Assembly (NCBI RefSeq): GCF_022549225.1
Contig: NZ_JAKZFD010000011.1
Span: forward strand, 124,001-188,000
Origin: Pelomonas sp. CA6
Lineage (GTDB): Bacteria > Pseudomonadota > Gammaproteobacteria > Burkholderiales > Burkholderiaceae_C
Length of the DNA: 64,000 nucleotides
Reading direction: 5' to 3'
The number at the start of each line of letters is the position of its first letter. The stretch's first letter is position 1. Shown piece after piece: positions 47,804 to 58,169 of this stretch. The notes beneath the pieces were generated by a model. The model saw nothing but the letters and a program-made list of their open reading frames with translations, did not search any database and was not told the origin of the DNA. The translations under genes were made by a program, and so were the position numbers.

Positions 47804-47831
47804 GGCAATTATTGCCTAGGCAGTAATTGCC
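47804..47831. promoter_or_regulatory. MarR operator
   Basis: GGCAATTATTGCCT and AGGCAGTAATTGCC form a 28-base near-perfect palindrome (one base pair differs between the arms), 39 bases upstream of the marR ATG. The AT-rich halves also provide -10-like sequence. This is a typical site for a MarR dimer. Confidence 0.8.
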
Positions 47832-47872
47832 CTTGCAAACCTGTGGATTTAGGCGTCGGACGCCCGGGCGCG

Positions 47873-48412
47873 CTAGAGCGAGAAGACCATGGCCACCCGG
47901 TCGTTCAAGCCCTGGGCCGCCTCCTGGGCCAGCAACTCGGCCAGATGGGGGAAGCCCTGCACGCCGTCGCCGCGGGGCTCGAGGGCACGGAAGCCCGCGC
48001 CGGCGTAGAACGGCGCGTTCCAGGGCAGCGAGCGGAAGGTGGTCAGGGTGCAGGCCCGCAGTCCGCGCTGGCGCGCCTCGTGCTGTACCAGCGCGAGCAG
48101 GCGCCGGCCGATGCCCCGTCGCGCGACCGCGGGCAGCACGTCCATTTCGGCCAGATGCAGGCAGCCCGCCTCCTCGCGACACAGCGCAAAGCCCAGCACC
48201 CGCCCCTCCCAGTCCAGACAGACCCAGGCGCAGCCGGCGGCAATGCCGGCTTGCAGCGTCTCCAGCGGCGTGACCTGTCCGCTCAGCGCCGGCGGCAGCA
48301 GCTCGCTCGGGAACATGTACGCGGCGACGCGCTCCACCTCTTGCATCGCGGGCGCATGTTCGGGCCGCGCCGGCCTCAGGGTCCAGCCCAGGCCCACGGA
48401 GGCGCTCAGCAT
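47873..48412 (-). CDS. GNAT-family N-acetyltransferase
   Basis: A 179-residue single GNAT domain. The acetyl-CoA-binding block is MDVLPAVARRGIGRRLLALV (R-x-x-G-x-G/A), preceded by VLGFALCREEAGCLHLAEM and followed by FRSLPWNAPFYAGAGFRAL, a YhhY/PhnO-like arrangement. Acceptor unknown. Its start overlaps the stop of the next GNAT gene upstream by seven bases, so the two are co-translated. Confidence 0.85.
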   Translation of the reverse strand: MLSASVGLGWTLRPARPEHAPAMQEVERVAAYMFPSELLPPALSGQVTPLETLQAGIAAGCAWVCLDWEGRVLGFALCREEAGCLHLAEMDVLPAVARRGIGRRLLALVQHEARQRGLRACTLTTFRSLPWNAPFYAGAGFRALEPRGDGVQGFPHLAELLAQEAAQGLNDRVAMVFSL

Positions 48413-48954
48413 GGGGGCAGCTCGTAGAGGTCGCGCGCCATGCCGTCGGGAAAGTCCGGGCGTCCGACGCGGACGCCGCCCAGGCGCAGCACCAACGCAC
48501 GCGCGGCGGCGTTGTCGTCCTTCATGTAGGTCTGCACCGAGGGCCAGCGCCAGCCGTCATAGGCCTGGCGTAGCGCCGCGCGCGACGCCTCCAGCGCCAG
48601 CCCCTGACCGCGCGCCTGCGGCAGCAGCCACCAGGTCAGCTCGCGCGGCCAGCCCAGGCCCTGCCAGAAGCCGCAAACGCCAACGATGGCGGCGTCCGCG
48701 CGTCGCTGCACCGCCCAGACGCCGAAGCCCTGCAGCGCCCAGCTGCCCAGGTCCGCGGCCAGGCGAGCCCAGGCGGCGCCCGGCGTCAGCGGTCCGCCAT
48801 AGAAGTACGAGGCCTGGGCATCGGTGTAGAAGCTCTGGTAGGCGGCGGCGCAGGCCGGCCCCGGCGCCAGCAGGCGCAGGCGCTCGGTTTCCAGGACGGG
48901 GATCTCCAGCCGCGGGGCGGCGTCGGACGGGCGGGACGGCAGGGCATCAGGCAT
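48406..48954 (-). CDS. RimJ/RimL-type GNAT acetyltransferase
   Basis: A 182-residue GNAT of the Acetyltransf_3 group. It has the typical ETERLRLLAPGPACAAAYQSFYTD start, VGVCGFWQGLGWPRELTWWLLPQARGQGLALEASRAAL as the acetyl-CoA site, and DDNAAARALVLRLGGVRVGRPDFPDG near the end. Members acetylate N-terminal amines, antibiotics or small molecules. ATG 48954 was chosen over an upstream TTG. It is in an operon with the second GNAT. Confidence 0.85.
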   Translation of the reverse strand: MPDALPSRPSDAAPRLEIPVLETERLRLLAPGPACAAAYQSFYTDAQASYFYGGPLTPGAAWARLAADLGSWALQGFGVWAVQRRADAAIVGVCGFWQGLGWPRELTWWLLPQARGQGLALEASRAALRQAYDGWRWPSVQTYMKDDNAAARALVLRLGGVRVGRPDFPDGMARDLYELPPC

Positions 48955-49117
48955 CAGCGGCGGCAAAGGCAGGCGGTGGCGAAAGCGGATCGAAGGTCCG
49001 GGCGAACGGAGGCACCGGGCGCGGACAAGCCTAGCCCAGCACCGCCCCGGCCGCAGCAGCCCGCGGCTTGCAGGGAGCGCCGGGCGCGCAGGGCGCGCGG
49101 CTGTCGCCCAGTCGGAT

Positions 49118-50140
49118 TCAACGCAGGTCGGCCACGCCGCTCAGCGTGGTCTGGGCCTTGGTCCAGGACTTGGCGGCATACATGCGCTGGTCGGCCAGTT
49201 CCAACAGCTCGTCCGGCGTGCTTCCTTCCTTGGGAAAGATGGCATGGCCGACGCTGGCGCTGAGCTGCACTTCGCAGCGCTCCAGGCACAGCGGCGGCGT
49301 CAGTGAATGCTGCACGCGCTCTTCGATGGCCTGGACGGTCTGGTCGCCCTCGACATGGCGCAGCAGCACGCCGAACTCATCGCCGCCCAGCCGCGCCACG
49401 GTGTCGGTGGCACGCGCCTGGGCCTTGAGCCGCCGGCCCAGCTCCACCAAGGCTGCATCGCCGGCGCGATGGCCGTGGGTGTCGTTGATGGGCTTGAGCC
49501 CGTCCATGTCCAGGATCAGCACCGCGCCCATCGCGTGGTCGTAGCGGGCCTGGGCCACGGAGCTGCGCAGCCGCTCCATGAACAGCGCCCGGTTGGCCAG
49601 CCCGGTCAGGGCGTCATGCGTGGCGCGGTGCAGCAGCCCGTCGGCGTCGTAGCGCACCGCGAAATACATCGCCGACGCCACCACCTGGCACAGCAGGCGC
49701 AGCAGTTCGATGTCCAGATCGTCGATGGCCTCGAAGCGCGGCGACATGGCCTTCAGCACGCCGACCACCAGATTGCCGTGCTGCAGCGGCACCACCACCA
49801 TGGAGCCCAGCCCCATGCTGCGGCAGGCCTCGCGGTCCACACGGGGATCGCGCGTGACGTCGTCGCTGCGCAGCGGGGCGCCGCTCTGCACGCACAGGCC
49901 CGACAGGCTGGACTCGCGCCGCAGCCGCAGCCCCAGCTGCGGCTTGGCCAGACCGGCGGCGGCGCGGTAGACCATCTCGTCGCCCTCGGCGAGTTCGATG
50001 GCCGCGCCTTCGACATTGATCAGGTGGAGCGTGCGCTCCACCACCAGATTCATCACGCCGCCCAGATCCAGCCCCATGCGGGCGATCTCGGCCTGGATCG
50101 CGATGACCTCCAGCAGCTTGCTCTTGGAGGGGAGCCTCAT
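49118..50140 (-). CDS. GAF-GGDEF diguanylate cyclase
   Basis: A 340-residue cytosolic enzyme. A GAF sensor domain spans about residues 15-160 (IEGAAIELAEGDEMVYRAAAGLA-like pattern and SMVVVPLQHGNLVVGVLKAMSP). The GGDEF domain follows, at about 175-335, with DALTGLANRALFMERL, LDMDGLKPINDTHGHRAGDAAL and intact RLGGDEFGVLL. It should make c-di-GMP. No RxxD inhibitory site is obvious before GGDEF. I chose ATG 50140 because it starts the recognisable protein; longer frames run into a Gly/Arg-rich intergenic stretch. Confidence 0.92.
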   Translation of the reverse strand: MRLPSKSKLLEVIAIQAEIARMGLDLGGVMNLVVERTLHLINVEGAAIELAEGDEMVYRAAAGLAKPQLGLRLRRESSLSGLCVQSGAPLRSDDVTRDPRVDREACRSMGLGSMVVVPLQHGNLVVGVLKAMSPRFEAIDDLDIELLRLLCQVVASAMYFAVRYDADGLLHRATHDALTGLANRALFMERLRSSVAQARYDHAMGAVLILDMDGLKPINDTHGHRAGDAALVELGRRLKAQARATDTVARLGGDEFGVLLRHVEGDQTVQAIEERVQHSLTPPLCLERCEVQLSASVGHAIFPKEGSTPDELLELADQRMYAAKSWTKAQTTLSGVADLR

Positions 50141-50341
50141 AGGCAACACCCTGAAAAGCGCCAGTGCCTGGCGCCGCAGTCGGGCCCGAACCGTTCCAAC
50201 GGCCTCTGATGCCCCATTGCCCCCTGCGGCCCCAAGTGTCGCACTGTCGGGACCCGGCGGACGGTCACGGGCCCTGCGTTCAGGTGGGGGGGCGACGAAC
50301 GGTTCTTGCGCGCGGGACCGGCGCTGACCTAAGGTGGCGCC

Positions 50342-50869
50342 ATGCACCGCAACGCGCTCACGGCCCTGGCTGCGCTGGCCCTGCTGAGCGCGGCTCCGGC
50401 CGTGGCGCAACCCCTGGCCGACGCTGCGCCGCCGCCGCGGCGCAATGTCTTCGGCGACCCGTTTGTACAGCTCAGCAGTGCCTGGCCCGGCTGCCCACAA
50501 CCCGCCGGCCCCTTCATGACCGCCAGGGAGCAGCGCGAAGCCAGCCACCGCCGCGCCGAAAAGGGCACAACCTGCTGGCTGGCCGGCCAATGCCGGCAGC
50601 ACAGCGACTTCCTGGAAGACCCGGGCATCGCCGCCGCGCTGCGCGAAGCCGCCGCAGCGCGGCCGGCGCTGCTGGCCCACACCACGCTGTGGGCCACCGT
50701 GCAGGGGCGCGTGGTCTACCTGGAAGGCTGCGCGGCGGACGCCGCGCTGGCCCCGGCGCTGGAAGCCTGGGCCATGGCCCTGCCCCAGGTCCAGCGCGCG
50801 CTGGCGCTGCTGCGCACGCCGGCGGACGGTGCGCGCACGCCCTACAAACGCCTGGACGATCCCGATTAG
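50342..50869 (+). CDS. Exported BON-domain-like protein
   Basis: A 175-residue periplasmic protein. The signal peptide (RNALTALAALALLSAAPAVA) precedes a Pro-rich segment, a pair of cysteines around GCPQPAGPF and TTCWLAGQC, and a C-terminal BON-like fold (LWATVQGRVVYLEGCAADAALAPALEAWAMALPQVQRAL). BON domains are thought to bind membranes or phospholipids. Its last four bases overlap the convergent GNAT gene. Confidence 0.7.
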   Translation: MHRNALTALAALALLSAAPAVAQPLADAAPPPRRNVFGDPFVQLSSAWPGCPQPAGPFMTAREQREASHRRAEKGTTCWLAGQCRQHSDFLEDPGIAAALREAAAARPALLAHTTLWATVQGRVVYLEGCAADAALAPALEAWAMALPQVQRALALLRTPADGARTPYKRLDDPD

Positions 50870-51438
50870 GCGTCCTGCGGACGGGACCTCGCCCACTCGT
50901 CGGCCGTGATCTCGTAGACATGGCAGTCCATGTCATACCAGCGCTCCTGGCCCTTGAGCCGCATGCCCAGGCGCTGCATCACGCGCGCGGACGCGCCGTT
51001 GTCCACGTGGCAGACCGCGCACAGCAGCGGCGCCTTCAGCTGCGCAAAGGCGAAGTCGGCCATCACCTGCGCCGCCTCCGACGCATAGCCCTTGCCCCAG
51101 CAGTCCGGGTGCAATCGCCAGCCAATCTCCAGCGGGTTGGCGGTGTCGCGCGCCAGGTACTGGATGCAGCCGGCGCCGACGATGCGTCCGCTGTCGCGCT
51201 CGATGAGACTCCACCACGAGGTGCCCCACTCGGCCCAGCGCGCCATCACACGCTCGATCATTTGCAGCGTCTGCTCGCGCGTCTCGGGCTTGCCGGTGAT
51301 GTAGCGCATCACCTCGGGGATGCGGTTCATCTCGTGCAGGCCGTCCAGGTGTTCGGGCCGCATCGGCTCCAGGCGCAGGCGATCGGTATGCAGGATGCTC
51401 ATGGGCGTCGTGATCGGGGTGTCATCGAAGCGGCTCAT
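50866..51438 (-). CDS. GNAT-family acetyltransferase (RimJ/RimL type)
   Basis: A 190-residue GNAT with LHTDRLRLEPMRPEHLDGLHEMNRIPEVMRYI and NPLEIGWRLHPDCWGKGYASEAAQVM (acetyl-CoA site), then VDNGASARVMQRLGMRLKGQERWYD. Acceptor unknown. ATG 51438 or ATG 51402 (MSILHTDRL) could be the start; the shorter one matches the family better. Confidence 0.88.
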   Translation of the reverse strand: MSRFDDTPITTPMSILHTDRLRLEPMRPEHLDGLHEMNRIPEVMRYITGKPETREQTLQMIERVMARWAEWGTSWWSLIERDSGRIVGAGCIQYLARDTANPLEIGWRLHPDCWGKGYASEAAQVMADFAFAQLKAPLLCAVCHVDNGASARVMQRLGMRLKGQERWYDMDCHVYEITADEWARSRPQDA

Positions 51439-51736
51439 TCTGCCGGCCGGGCCGTGGGCATCGGCAAGTCATGCCGGCGCCGAACTGCGGGTGTGCCACA
51501 GCGGCTTGACATGAACTTGACGCGCGCAAGACCTGACCCCCTCGCCGGCCGCCGCCCCGGGGGATGCGCGGATTCATGCACGATGAGGACGGACCGGCTG
51601 TTGCTTGCCCGCCCATTCTTGACTCGTGCTAACACAAAGCGCGGTATTCGAACTATTCTTCACGTTCAAAGACGAGATGGGCGACGAGCGAACCCTCATC
51701 GGCTCGCTGGTCAGCCTCCAATGACAGGAGAGGCGG

Positions 51737-53359
51737 ATGCGTATCAACAATCCGGTCACGCAGCGGGAATTCCCTTTTCCCCCGGGTCAGACGCTGGTCT
51801 CCGTCACCGACCCCAAAGGACGCATCGTCTACTGCAACGCTGCCTTCGTCGAGGTCAGCGGCTATGCGCGCAGCGAGCTGCTCGGCCAGCCGCACAACCT
51901 GGTCCGGCATCCCGACATGCCGGAAGAAGCGTTTCGCGACCTGTGGGCCACCATCGCCGAAGGCCGCCCCTGGGCGGGCTTGGTGAAGAACCGCCGCAAG
52001 GACGGCGACCACTACTGGGTGATGGCCAACGCGACGCCGGTGCGCCGCGAGGGGCGCACCGTGGGCTATCTGTCGGTGCGCACGGCGCCGACGCGCGCCC
52101 AGGTCGAGCAGGCCGACCGGCTGTATGCGCGCATGCGCAAAGAGGCCGAGCAGGGCCGGCCGCTCACGCGCCTGCGCCATGGCCGCGTAGTGCGCGGCGA
52201 TCTGAGCGGACGCCTGGGCCAGTGGCTGACCGGCGGCCTGGCCGGGCTGGGATCCAGCGGCGCGCTGATGCTGACCGCAGCCATCGCCGCCGCGGCGCTG
52301 GGCAGCGCCCTGCCCTGGCTCAGCTGGCTGCCACTGGTGCTGCTGCTGGGTCTGTCTGCCCACGCCCTGCAGCGCCGCGCCGCCGACCGACGACTTGCGC
52401 AGTTGCTCGACAACGCGCTGCAGCTGGCCGGCGGTGATCTCAGCCGCGAGCTGCCGGTGGAGAGCAGCGGGCTGATCGGCGAGCTGCAGCTGGCGCTGCG
52501 CCAGCTCTCGGTCAATCTGAAGACCGTGATCGGCGACGTGGCGGCCGAGACGCGTCATCTGCGCGAGGCGGTGTCCGAGATCTCCAGCGGCAACCAGGAC
52601 CTGTCCTCGCGCACCGAATCGCAGGCCGGCAGCGTGCAACAGACGGCGGCCTCCATCGAACAGATCCATGGCACGGTGAAGCAGAGCGCCGCCTCCGCCC
52701 AGCAGGGCGTGCGGCTGGCCGACCAGGCCGCCAGCACCGCCAAGGAAGGCAATGAGGCGGTGGACGGCGTCGTGCATGCGATGGAATCCATCTCCGATTC
52801 GTCGCGCCGCATCGGCGAGATCACCCATGTGATCGAGACCGTGGCCTTCCAGACCAACATCCTCGCGCTCAACGCGGCGATCGAGGCGGCGCGCGCGGGC
52901 GAAGCCGGCCGCGGCTTCGCGGTCGTCGCCGGCGAGGTGCGCGCGCTGGCGTCGCGGACCGCCGGCGCGGCGCGCGAGATCAAGCAGCTGATCGCCGAGG
53001 CCGGTGAACGCGTGGAGGCCGGCAACCGACAGACCCTGGCGGCGCAGGAGCGCATGCACCAGGTGCTGCAGTCCTTCGGCCGCGTCAGCCAGCTGCTGAC
53101 CCAGGTGCATGCGGCGGCCAGCGAGCAGCAGGATGGCGTGGCCCAGGTCAACAGCGCGGTCGCGCACATCGACAGCATCACGCAGCAGAACGCCGCGATG
53201 GTCGAGGAACTGGCCGCGTCGGCCCAGGCGCTCAACAGCCAGGTCGGCAACGTCACCGAGACGCTGCAGCTGTTCCGGCTGGACCCCGCCCAGCCTTCCA
53301 TCGCCGAGCGCGACGCGGTGCAGATGCGCCGCGACGGGGTGCAGCCGGGCCTGACCTGA
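51737..53359 (+). CDS. PAS-containing methyl-accepting chemotaxis receptor (Aer-like)
   Basis: A 540-residue chemoreceptor. A PAS domain at about 18-115 ([42 protein letters not shown]) has the Aer-type FAD pocket pattern. A membrane hairpin lies near 175-215 ([30 protein letters not shown]), followed by a HAMP-like linker. The signalling hairpin is centred on [40 protein letters not shown]. It probably senses redox or oxygen for aerotaxis. AGGAGAGG precedes the ATG by eight bases. No CheW-tethering NWETF pentapeptide is seen at the end. Confidence 0.92.
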   Translation: MRINNPVTQREFPFPPGQTLVSVTDPKGRIVYCNAAFVEVSGYARSELLGQPHNLVRHPDMPEEAFRDLWATIAEGRPWAGLVKNRRKDGDHYWVMANATPVRREGRTVGYLSVRTAPTRAQVEQADRLYARMRKEAEQGRPLTRLRHGRVVRGDLSGRLGQWLTGGLAGLGSSGALMLTAAIAAAALGSALPWLSWLPLVLLLGLSAHALQRRAADRRLAQLLDNALQLAGGDLSRELPVESSGLIGELQLALRQLSVNLKTVIGDVAAETRHLREAVSEISSGNQDLSSRTESQAGSVQQTAASIEQIHGTVKQSAASAQQGVRLADQAASTAKEGNEAVDGVVHAMESISDSSRRIGEITHVIETVAFQTNILALNAAIEAARAGEAGRGFAVVAGEVRALASRTAGAAREIKQLIAEAGERVEAGNRQTLAAQERMHQVLQSFGRVSQLLTQVHAAASEQQDGVAQVNSAVAHIDSITQQNAAMVEELAASAQALNSQVGNVTETLQLFRLDPAQPSIAERDAVQMRRDGVQPGLT

Positions 53360-53408
53360 GTCCCGTGGCGGCCCTGGGCGTCGTCCGTCGCCGCTCTACA
53401 CTGGCCCG

Positions 53409-55256
53409 ATGAGCGCCCCACCCCGCCACGCCGCCACCCCCGACTCGCCCGAGGACCGACCCGCCGCCACGCCGACGCCCGCCGACGCCGCCGCGCGTGC
53501 CGCCGCCTTGCGCGGGCTGCTGCCCTCGCTGTGGCCGTTTCTACGCCCCTACCGCGGCCGCATCGCGCTGGCCTTGGTCTTCCTGCTGCTGGCGGCCGGC
53601 GCGACGCTGGTCTTCCCGCTCGCGCTGCGCGAGCTGATCGACCAGGGCCTGGTCGCCGCCGACCCCGGGCAGCGTGCGATGGCGCTGCGCGGCCACTTCC
53701 TGTGGCTGTTCGCGGCCGGCGCCGCGCTGGGCCTGTTCTCGGCGCTGCGCTTCTATGCCGTCACCTGGCTGGGCGAACGCGTCAGCGCCGACCTGCGCAA
53801 CGCGGTCTACGCCCATGTGCTGCGCCAGAGCCCCGGCTTCTTCGAGACCACCCGCACCGGCGAGGTGGTGAGCCGCATCACCACGGACACCACCGTGGTG
53901 CAGAACATCGTCGGCTCCAGCCTGTCCATGGGCCTGCGCAACCTGATCATGGGCCTGGGCGCGCTGGCGTTGCTGATCGCCACCAATCCCTGGGTGATGG
54001 GCCAGGTGCTGGGCATCCTGGTGCTGGTGGTGCTGCCGGCCATGGCCTTCGGGCGCCGCGTGCGCAAGCTTTCGCGCGCCAGCCAGGACCGCGTGGCCGA
54101 CACCAGCGCGATCGCCGCCGAGATGCTGAATGCAATCGATGTCGTGCAATCGCATGCGCAGGAGGCGCGCGAGGCGCGGCGCTTCGCCGAGGCCAGCGAG
54201 CAGGCCTTCGACACCGCGCGCAAGCGCACCCGCGTGCGCGCGCTGCTGGTGGCCTTCATCATCAGCGCCACCTTCGGCGCGCTGCTGTGGGGGCTTTACC
54301 AGGGCACGCAGGCGGTGCTGGCCGGGCGCATCAGCGCCGGCCACCTGGGCCAGACCGTGGTCTATGTGATCCTGCTCGTGTCCTCGGTCGCGGTGCTGGC
54401 CGAGGTCTGGGGCGATCTGCTGCGCGCCGCCGGCGCGACGGAGCGGCTGATGGAGCTGCTGGCCGCGCGCTCGCCGGTGGCCGAGCCCGAGGCGCCGCTG
54501 GCGCTACCCCCGCGCGGCGGGCCGGCGCGCGTGAGCCTGCAGGGGCTGCGCTTCCACTACCCCTCGCGGCCGGACCGCGCCGCGCTGGAGGATTTCGCGC
54601 TCGAGATCGCGCCGGGCGAAACGGTGGCGCTGGTGGGCCCCAGCGGCGCCGGCAAGAGCACGGTGCTGCAGCTGCTGCTGCGCTTCTATGAGGCCCAGCA
54701 GGGGCGCATCCTGCTGGACGGCGTGCCCATCGACCGGCTGCGTCTGGCGGAGCTGCGCGGCCGCATGGCGCTGGTGCCGCAGCACAGCGTGGTGTTCTCG
54801 GCCAGCGCGCTGGACAACATCCGCTACGGCCGCCCCGACGCGCCGCACGAGGCGGTGATCGCCGCCGCCCGCGCCGCGCATGCGCACGAGTTCATCGAAC
54901 AGCTGCCCGAGGGTTACGACAGCTTCCTCGGCGAACGCGGCGTGCGCCTGTCGGGCGGGCAGCGCCAGCGCATCGCGATCGCGCGCGCCATCCTGCAGGA
55001 CGCGCCGCTGCTGCTGCTGGACGAGGCCACCAGCGCGCTGGACGCCGAAAGCGAGCGCCTGGTGCAGCAGGCGCTGGACGAGGCGATGCGCGACCGCAGC
55101 ACCCTGGTCATCGCGCACCGGCTGGCCACGGTGCAGCGCGCCGACCGCATCGTGGTGATGGAACAGGGCCGCATCGTCGAGCAGGGGCGCCATGCCGAAC
55201 TGGTGGCGCGCGGCGGGCTCTATGCCCGCCTCGCCGCGCTGCAGTTCGCGGCCTGA
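53409..55256 (+). CDS. MsbA-type ABC exporter (TMD-NBD fusion)
   Basis: A 615-residue half-transporter. Six membrane helices (about 50-330) are joined to an ATPase with Walker A GPSGAGKST, Q-loop VPQHSVVFSASALDNIRYG, signature RLSGGQRQRIAIARAIL and Walker B LLLLDEATSALD, ending in IAHRLATVQRADRI. The family exports lipids or drugs; MsbA/BmrA-like members form homodimers. The basic, Pro/Ala-rich first 35 residues are likely cytosolic. The MscS gene follows 30 bases later. Confidence 0.93.
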   Translation: MSAPPRHAATPDSPEDRPAATPTPADAAARAAALRGLLPSLWPFLRPYRGRIALALVFLLLAAGATLVFPLALRELIDQGLVAADPGQRAMALRGHFLWLFAAGAALGLFSALRFYAVTWLGERVSADLRNAVYAHVLRQSPGFFETTRTGEVVSRITTDTTVVQNIVGSSLSMGLRNLIMGLGALALLIATNPWVMGQVLGILVLVVLPAMAFGRRVRKLSRASQDRVADTSAIAAEMLNAIDVVQSHAQEAREARRFAEASEQAFDTARKRTRVRALLVAFIISATFGALLWGLYQGTQAVLAGRISAGHLGQTVVYVILLVSSVAVLAEVWGDLLRAAGATERLMELLAARSPVAEPEAPLALPPRGGPARVSLQGLRFHYPSRPDRAALEDFALEIAPGETVALVGPSGAGKSTVLQLLLRFYEAQQGRILLDGVPIDRLRLAELRGRMALVPQHSVVFSASALDNIRYGRPDAPHEAVIAAARAAHAHEFIEQLPEGYDSFLGERGVRLSGGQRQRIAIARAILQDAPLLLLDEATSALDAESERLVQQALDEAMRDRSTLVIAHRLATVQRADRIVVMEQGRIVEQGRHAELVARGGLYARLAALQFAA

Positions 55257-55286
55257 GCGGGAACGCGGCACAGACAGGAGACGCAC

Positions 55287-57020
55287 ATGGTGATGGACAT
55301 GTGGGCAGGCATCATGAGAGCCATCAGGCCCTGGGCCGCGATGTTGCTGCTGGCGCTGGCGCCCATGGCGGTGATACCGCTGGCGGCGCAAGACCTGACC
55401 CCACCACCACCGGCGGCGCCCGCGTCGGCCGCCTCCGCCGATGACGGCGTGCCGCTGCGCTTCTTCAACCGCGAGGTCTTCGTCTTCCGTGCCGGCAGCC
55501 TGGGGCTGACGCCGCAGATGCGCCAGCGCCGCGCCGCGGCGCAGCTGCGCGAACTGGCCGAGCAGCCGGGCGCCGCGCTCGTGGTGAGCCTGCAGCGTGA
55601 CCAGGACGCGGTGGCGCTGCTGGTCGACGGGCGCCTGGCCTTCTGGGTCATGCCCGGCGACCTGGACGCGCCGGGCGACGATGCCGCGCACGCCGCCGCC
55701 GTGCAGGCACTGGCGGAGCTGAGCGCGCAACGCCTGCGCCAGGCGCTGGCCGAGCGGCGCGAGGCCGGCGACTGGCGCGCGCTGGCCTGGAGCGCGGGCC
55801 AGGTGCTGCTGGGCCTGCTGCTGCTGTGGCCGCTGCTGTGGGTGCTGCGCCGCGTCCACCGCGGGCTGCGCCGGCGGCTCACGCGCAGTGCCGCCCGCCA
55901 TGCCTCGCGGCTGCGCGTCGGCGGCGTCACCCTGTTCAGCGGCGAGCGCGTGATGGGCGCGCTGCGCGGCCTGTCTCGCCTGGTCTATGCGGCGCTGTCG
56001 CTGTTCCTCGCGTACGAATGGTTGAGCTGGGCGCTGCAGCGCTTTCCCTACACGCGGCCGCTGGGCGAGCGGCTGCAGGGCCTGCTGCTGGACAGCCTGG
56101 CGCTGATCGGCGGCGGCATTGCCACCGCGCTGCCCAACCTCGTCGTGGCGCTGCTGATCTTTCTGCTGGCCCACTTCCTGCTGTCCGGGCTGCGGCCTTT
56201 CTTCGACCGCGCCGAGGCCGGCCAGGTGGACCTGGGCTGGCTCAACGCCGACACCGCGCGACCCACGCGCCGGCTGGTGCAGACGGCGGTCTGGGTGTTC
56301 GCGCTGGCCATGGCCTATCCCTATCTGCCGGGCGCGCAGACCGAGGCCTTCAAGGGCCTGACCGTGCTGGTCGGGCTGATGGTGTCTCTGGGCGCGACCA
56401 GCGTCGTCGGCCAGGCCGCGGCGGGGTTGATCCTGATGTACACGCGCACGCTGCGCGTCGGCGAGTTCGTGCGCGTGGGCGACCACGAGGGCACCGTGGT
56501 GGAGATGGGCGCCTTCGCGACGCGCATACGTACCGGCCTGGGCGAGGAGCTGACCCTGCCCAACGCTCTGATCGCATCCAGCGTGACGCGCAACTACTCG
56601 CGCACGGTCCAGGGCCAGGGCTTCGTCTGCGACACCACGGTCACCATCGGCTACGACACGCCGTGGCGCCAGGTCGAGGCCTTGCTGATGCTGGCGGCCG
56701 CGCGCACGCCGGGCGTGCTGAGCGAGCCGCGCCCGCGCGTGTTCCAGACCGCGCTGTCCGACTTCTACGTGGCGTACCGCCTGGTCGTGCAGGCGCATCC
56801 CAGCGAACCTGGGCCGCGCGCCCAGGTGCTGAACATGCTGCACGGGCAGATCCAGGATGTGTTCAACGAGTTCGGCGTGCAGATCATGTCGCCGCACTAC
56901 CTGGGCGACCCGGACCAGGCCAAGGTCGTGCCGCGCTCGCGCTGGCACGAGGCACCGGCCGGCGCGCAGAACGCCGCGGCCGCCGGCCCCACGCCGGCGC
57001 CGCCGGGCGCCTCGACCTAA
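55287..57020 (+). CDS. MscS-type mechanosensitive channel
   Basis: A 577-residue channel. A signal/first helix ([20 protein letters not shown]) is followed by an exported domain (about 45-165) and helices near 175-340. The MscS core follows: [57 protein letters not shown]. The cytosolic vestibule includes [26 protein letters not shown]. It releases solutes under membrane tension. CAGGAG precedes ATG 55287. It may form an operon with the upstream exporter. Confidence 0.93.
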   Translation: MVMDMWAGIMRAIRPWAAMLLLALAPMAVIPLAAQDLTPPPPAAPASAASADDGVPLRFFNREVFVFRAGSLGLTPQMRQRRAAAQLRELAEQPGAALVVSLQRDQDAVALLVDGRLAFWVMPGDLDAPGDDAAHAAAVQALAELSAQRLRQALAERREAGDWRALAWSAGQVLLGLLLLWPLLWVLRRVHRGLRRRLTRSAARHASRLRVGGVTLFSGERVMGALRGLSRLVYAALSLFLAYEWLSWALQRFPYTRPLGERLQGLLLDSLALIGGGIATALPNLVVALLIFLLAHFLLSGLRPFFDRAEAGQVDLGWLNADTARPTRRLVQTAVWVFALAMAYPYLPGAQTEAFKGLTVLVGLMVSLGATSVVGQAAAGLILMYTRTLRVGEFVRVGDHEGTVVEMGAFATRIRTGLGEELTLPNALIASSVTRNYSRTVQGQGFVCDTTVTIGYDTPWRQVEALLMLAAARTPGVLSEPRPRVFQTALSDFYVAYRLVVQAHPSEPGPRAQVLNMLHGQIQDVFNEFGVQIMSPHYLGDPDQAKVVPRSRWHEAPAGAQNAAAAGPTPAPPGAST

Positions 57021-57049
57021 AATCCGCCGCTGCCCTGGAGTGCCCCACG

Positions 57050-57877
57050 ATGACCGAATCCGCCCCGTCCCCCCGCCCCGTGCGCCGTCAGTACGAGGAC
57101 TTCATGCGCCATGTGTTCGAACACGGCGTGGACAAGGCCGACCGCACGGGCACCGGGACGCGCAGCGTGTTCGGGCACCAGATGCGCTTCGACCTGTCCG
57201 AGGGCTTCCCGCTGGTGACCACCAAGAAGGTCCACCTGAAATCCATCATCCTGGAACTGCTGTGGTTCCTGCGCGGCGACAGCAATGTGCGCTGGCTGCA
57301 GGAACGCGGCTGCAGCATCTGGGACGAATGGGCGCGCGAGGATGGCGACCTGGGCCCGGTCTACGGCGTGCAATGGCGCAGCTGGCCCAAGCCCGATGGC
57401 GGCCACATCGACCAGATCGCCGAGGTGGTGCGCCAGCTCAAGACCAACCCCGACTCGCGCCGCATCATCGTCAGCGCCTGGAACGTCGCCGACCTGGACC
57501 GCATGGCCCTGATGCCCTGCCATGCCTTCTTCCAGTTCTACGTCGCCCAGGGGCGGCTGTCCTGCCAGCTCTACCAGCGCAGCGCCGACATCTTTTTGGG
57601 CGTGCCCTTCAACATCGCCAGCTATGCGCTGCTGACCCTGATGCTGGCCCAGCAATGCGGCCTGGAGCCCGGCGAGTTCATCTGGACCGGTGGCGACTGC
57701 CACATCTACAGCAACCATGTGGAACAGGTGAAGACCCAGCTCGCGCGCGAGCCCTTCCCCTACCCGACCCTGCACCTGCGCCGCCAGCCGGCCTCCATCT
57801 TCGACTACGAGCTCGACGACTTCGAGCTGCGCGACTACCAGCACCACGCGGCGATCAAGGCACCGGTGGCGGTGTGA
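57050..57877 (+). CDS. thyA: Thymidylate synthase
   Basis: A 275-residue ThyA that methylates dUMP to dTMP with methylene-tetrahydrofolate. Landmarks are [31 protein letters not shown], the catalytic Cys in [33 protein letters not shown], and [15 protein letters not shown] 57050 has GGAG upstream. It is the last housekeeping gene before the lower-GC Rhs locus; the 292 bases after it contain no gene that I can support. Confidence 0.97.
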   Translation: MTESAPSPRPVRRQYEDFMRHVFEHGVDKADRTGTGTRSVFGHQMRFDLSEGFPLVTTKKVHLKSIILELLWFLRGDSNVRWLQERGCSIWDEWAREDGDLGPVYGVQWRSWPKPDGGHIDQIAEVVRQLKTNPDSRRIIVSAWNVADLDRMALMPCHAFFQFYVAQGRLSCQLYQRSADIFLGVPFNIASYALLTLMLAQQCGLEPGEFIWTGGDCHIYSNHVEQVKTQLAREPFPYPTLHLRRQPASIFDYELDDFELRDYQHHAAIKAPVAV

Positions 57878-58169
57878 GCGGCCAGGCGGCGCTGCGAACA
57901 CCGTCTTGAGCAACGGCACCGAGAGGCGCTTCACGCGATGCTCCTGAGGACTGGCCCGTTGCGGCGCCTGGGGCGAGCGACTTGCCATGCGCCGTCGGCA
58001 GGCAACTGACCGACTGCACAGGTGTTCGACCGCCCCCCATCAGAGGGAGTGCAAGAAATCCACCTTCACCGACACTCGGGCGCCACGGCATCGAACAACA
58101 TCCATCCAGCCGTGAGCGTTTCAAGAACTCCCGCCAGCAACTCTTGGACGGGAGTCGAAGGGAGGAGCC

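Noticed and set aside
57878-58169. Possible small gene between thyA and rhs
   Set aside because: Only short frames without ribosome-binding sites or conserved-looking residues; treated as intergenic.
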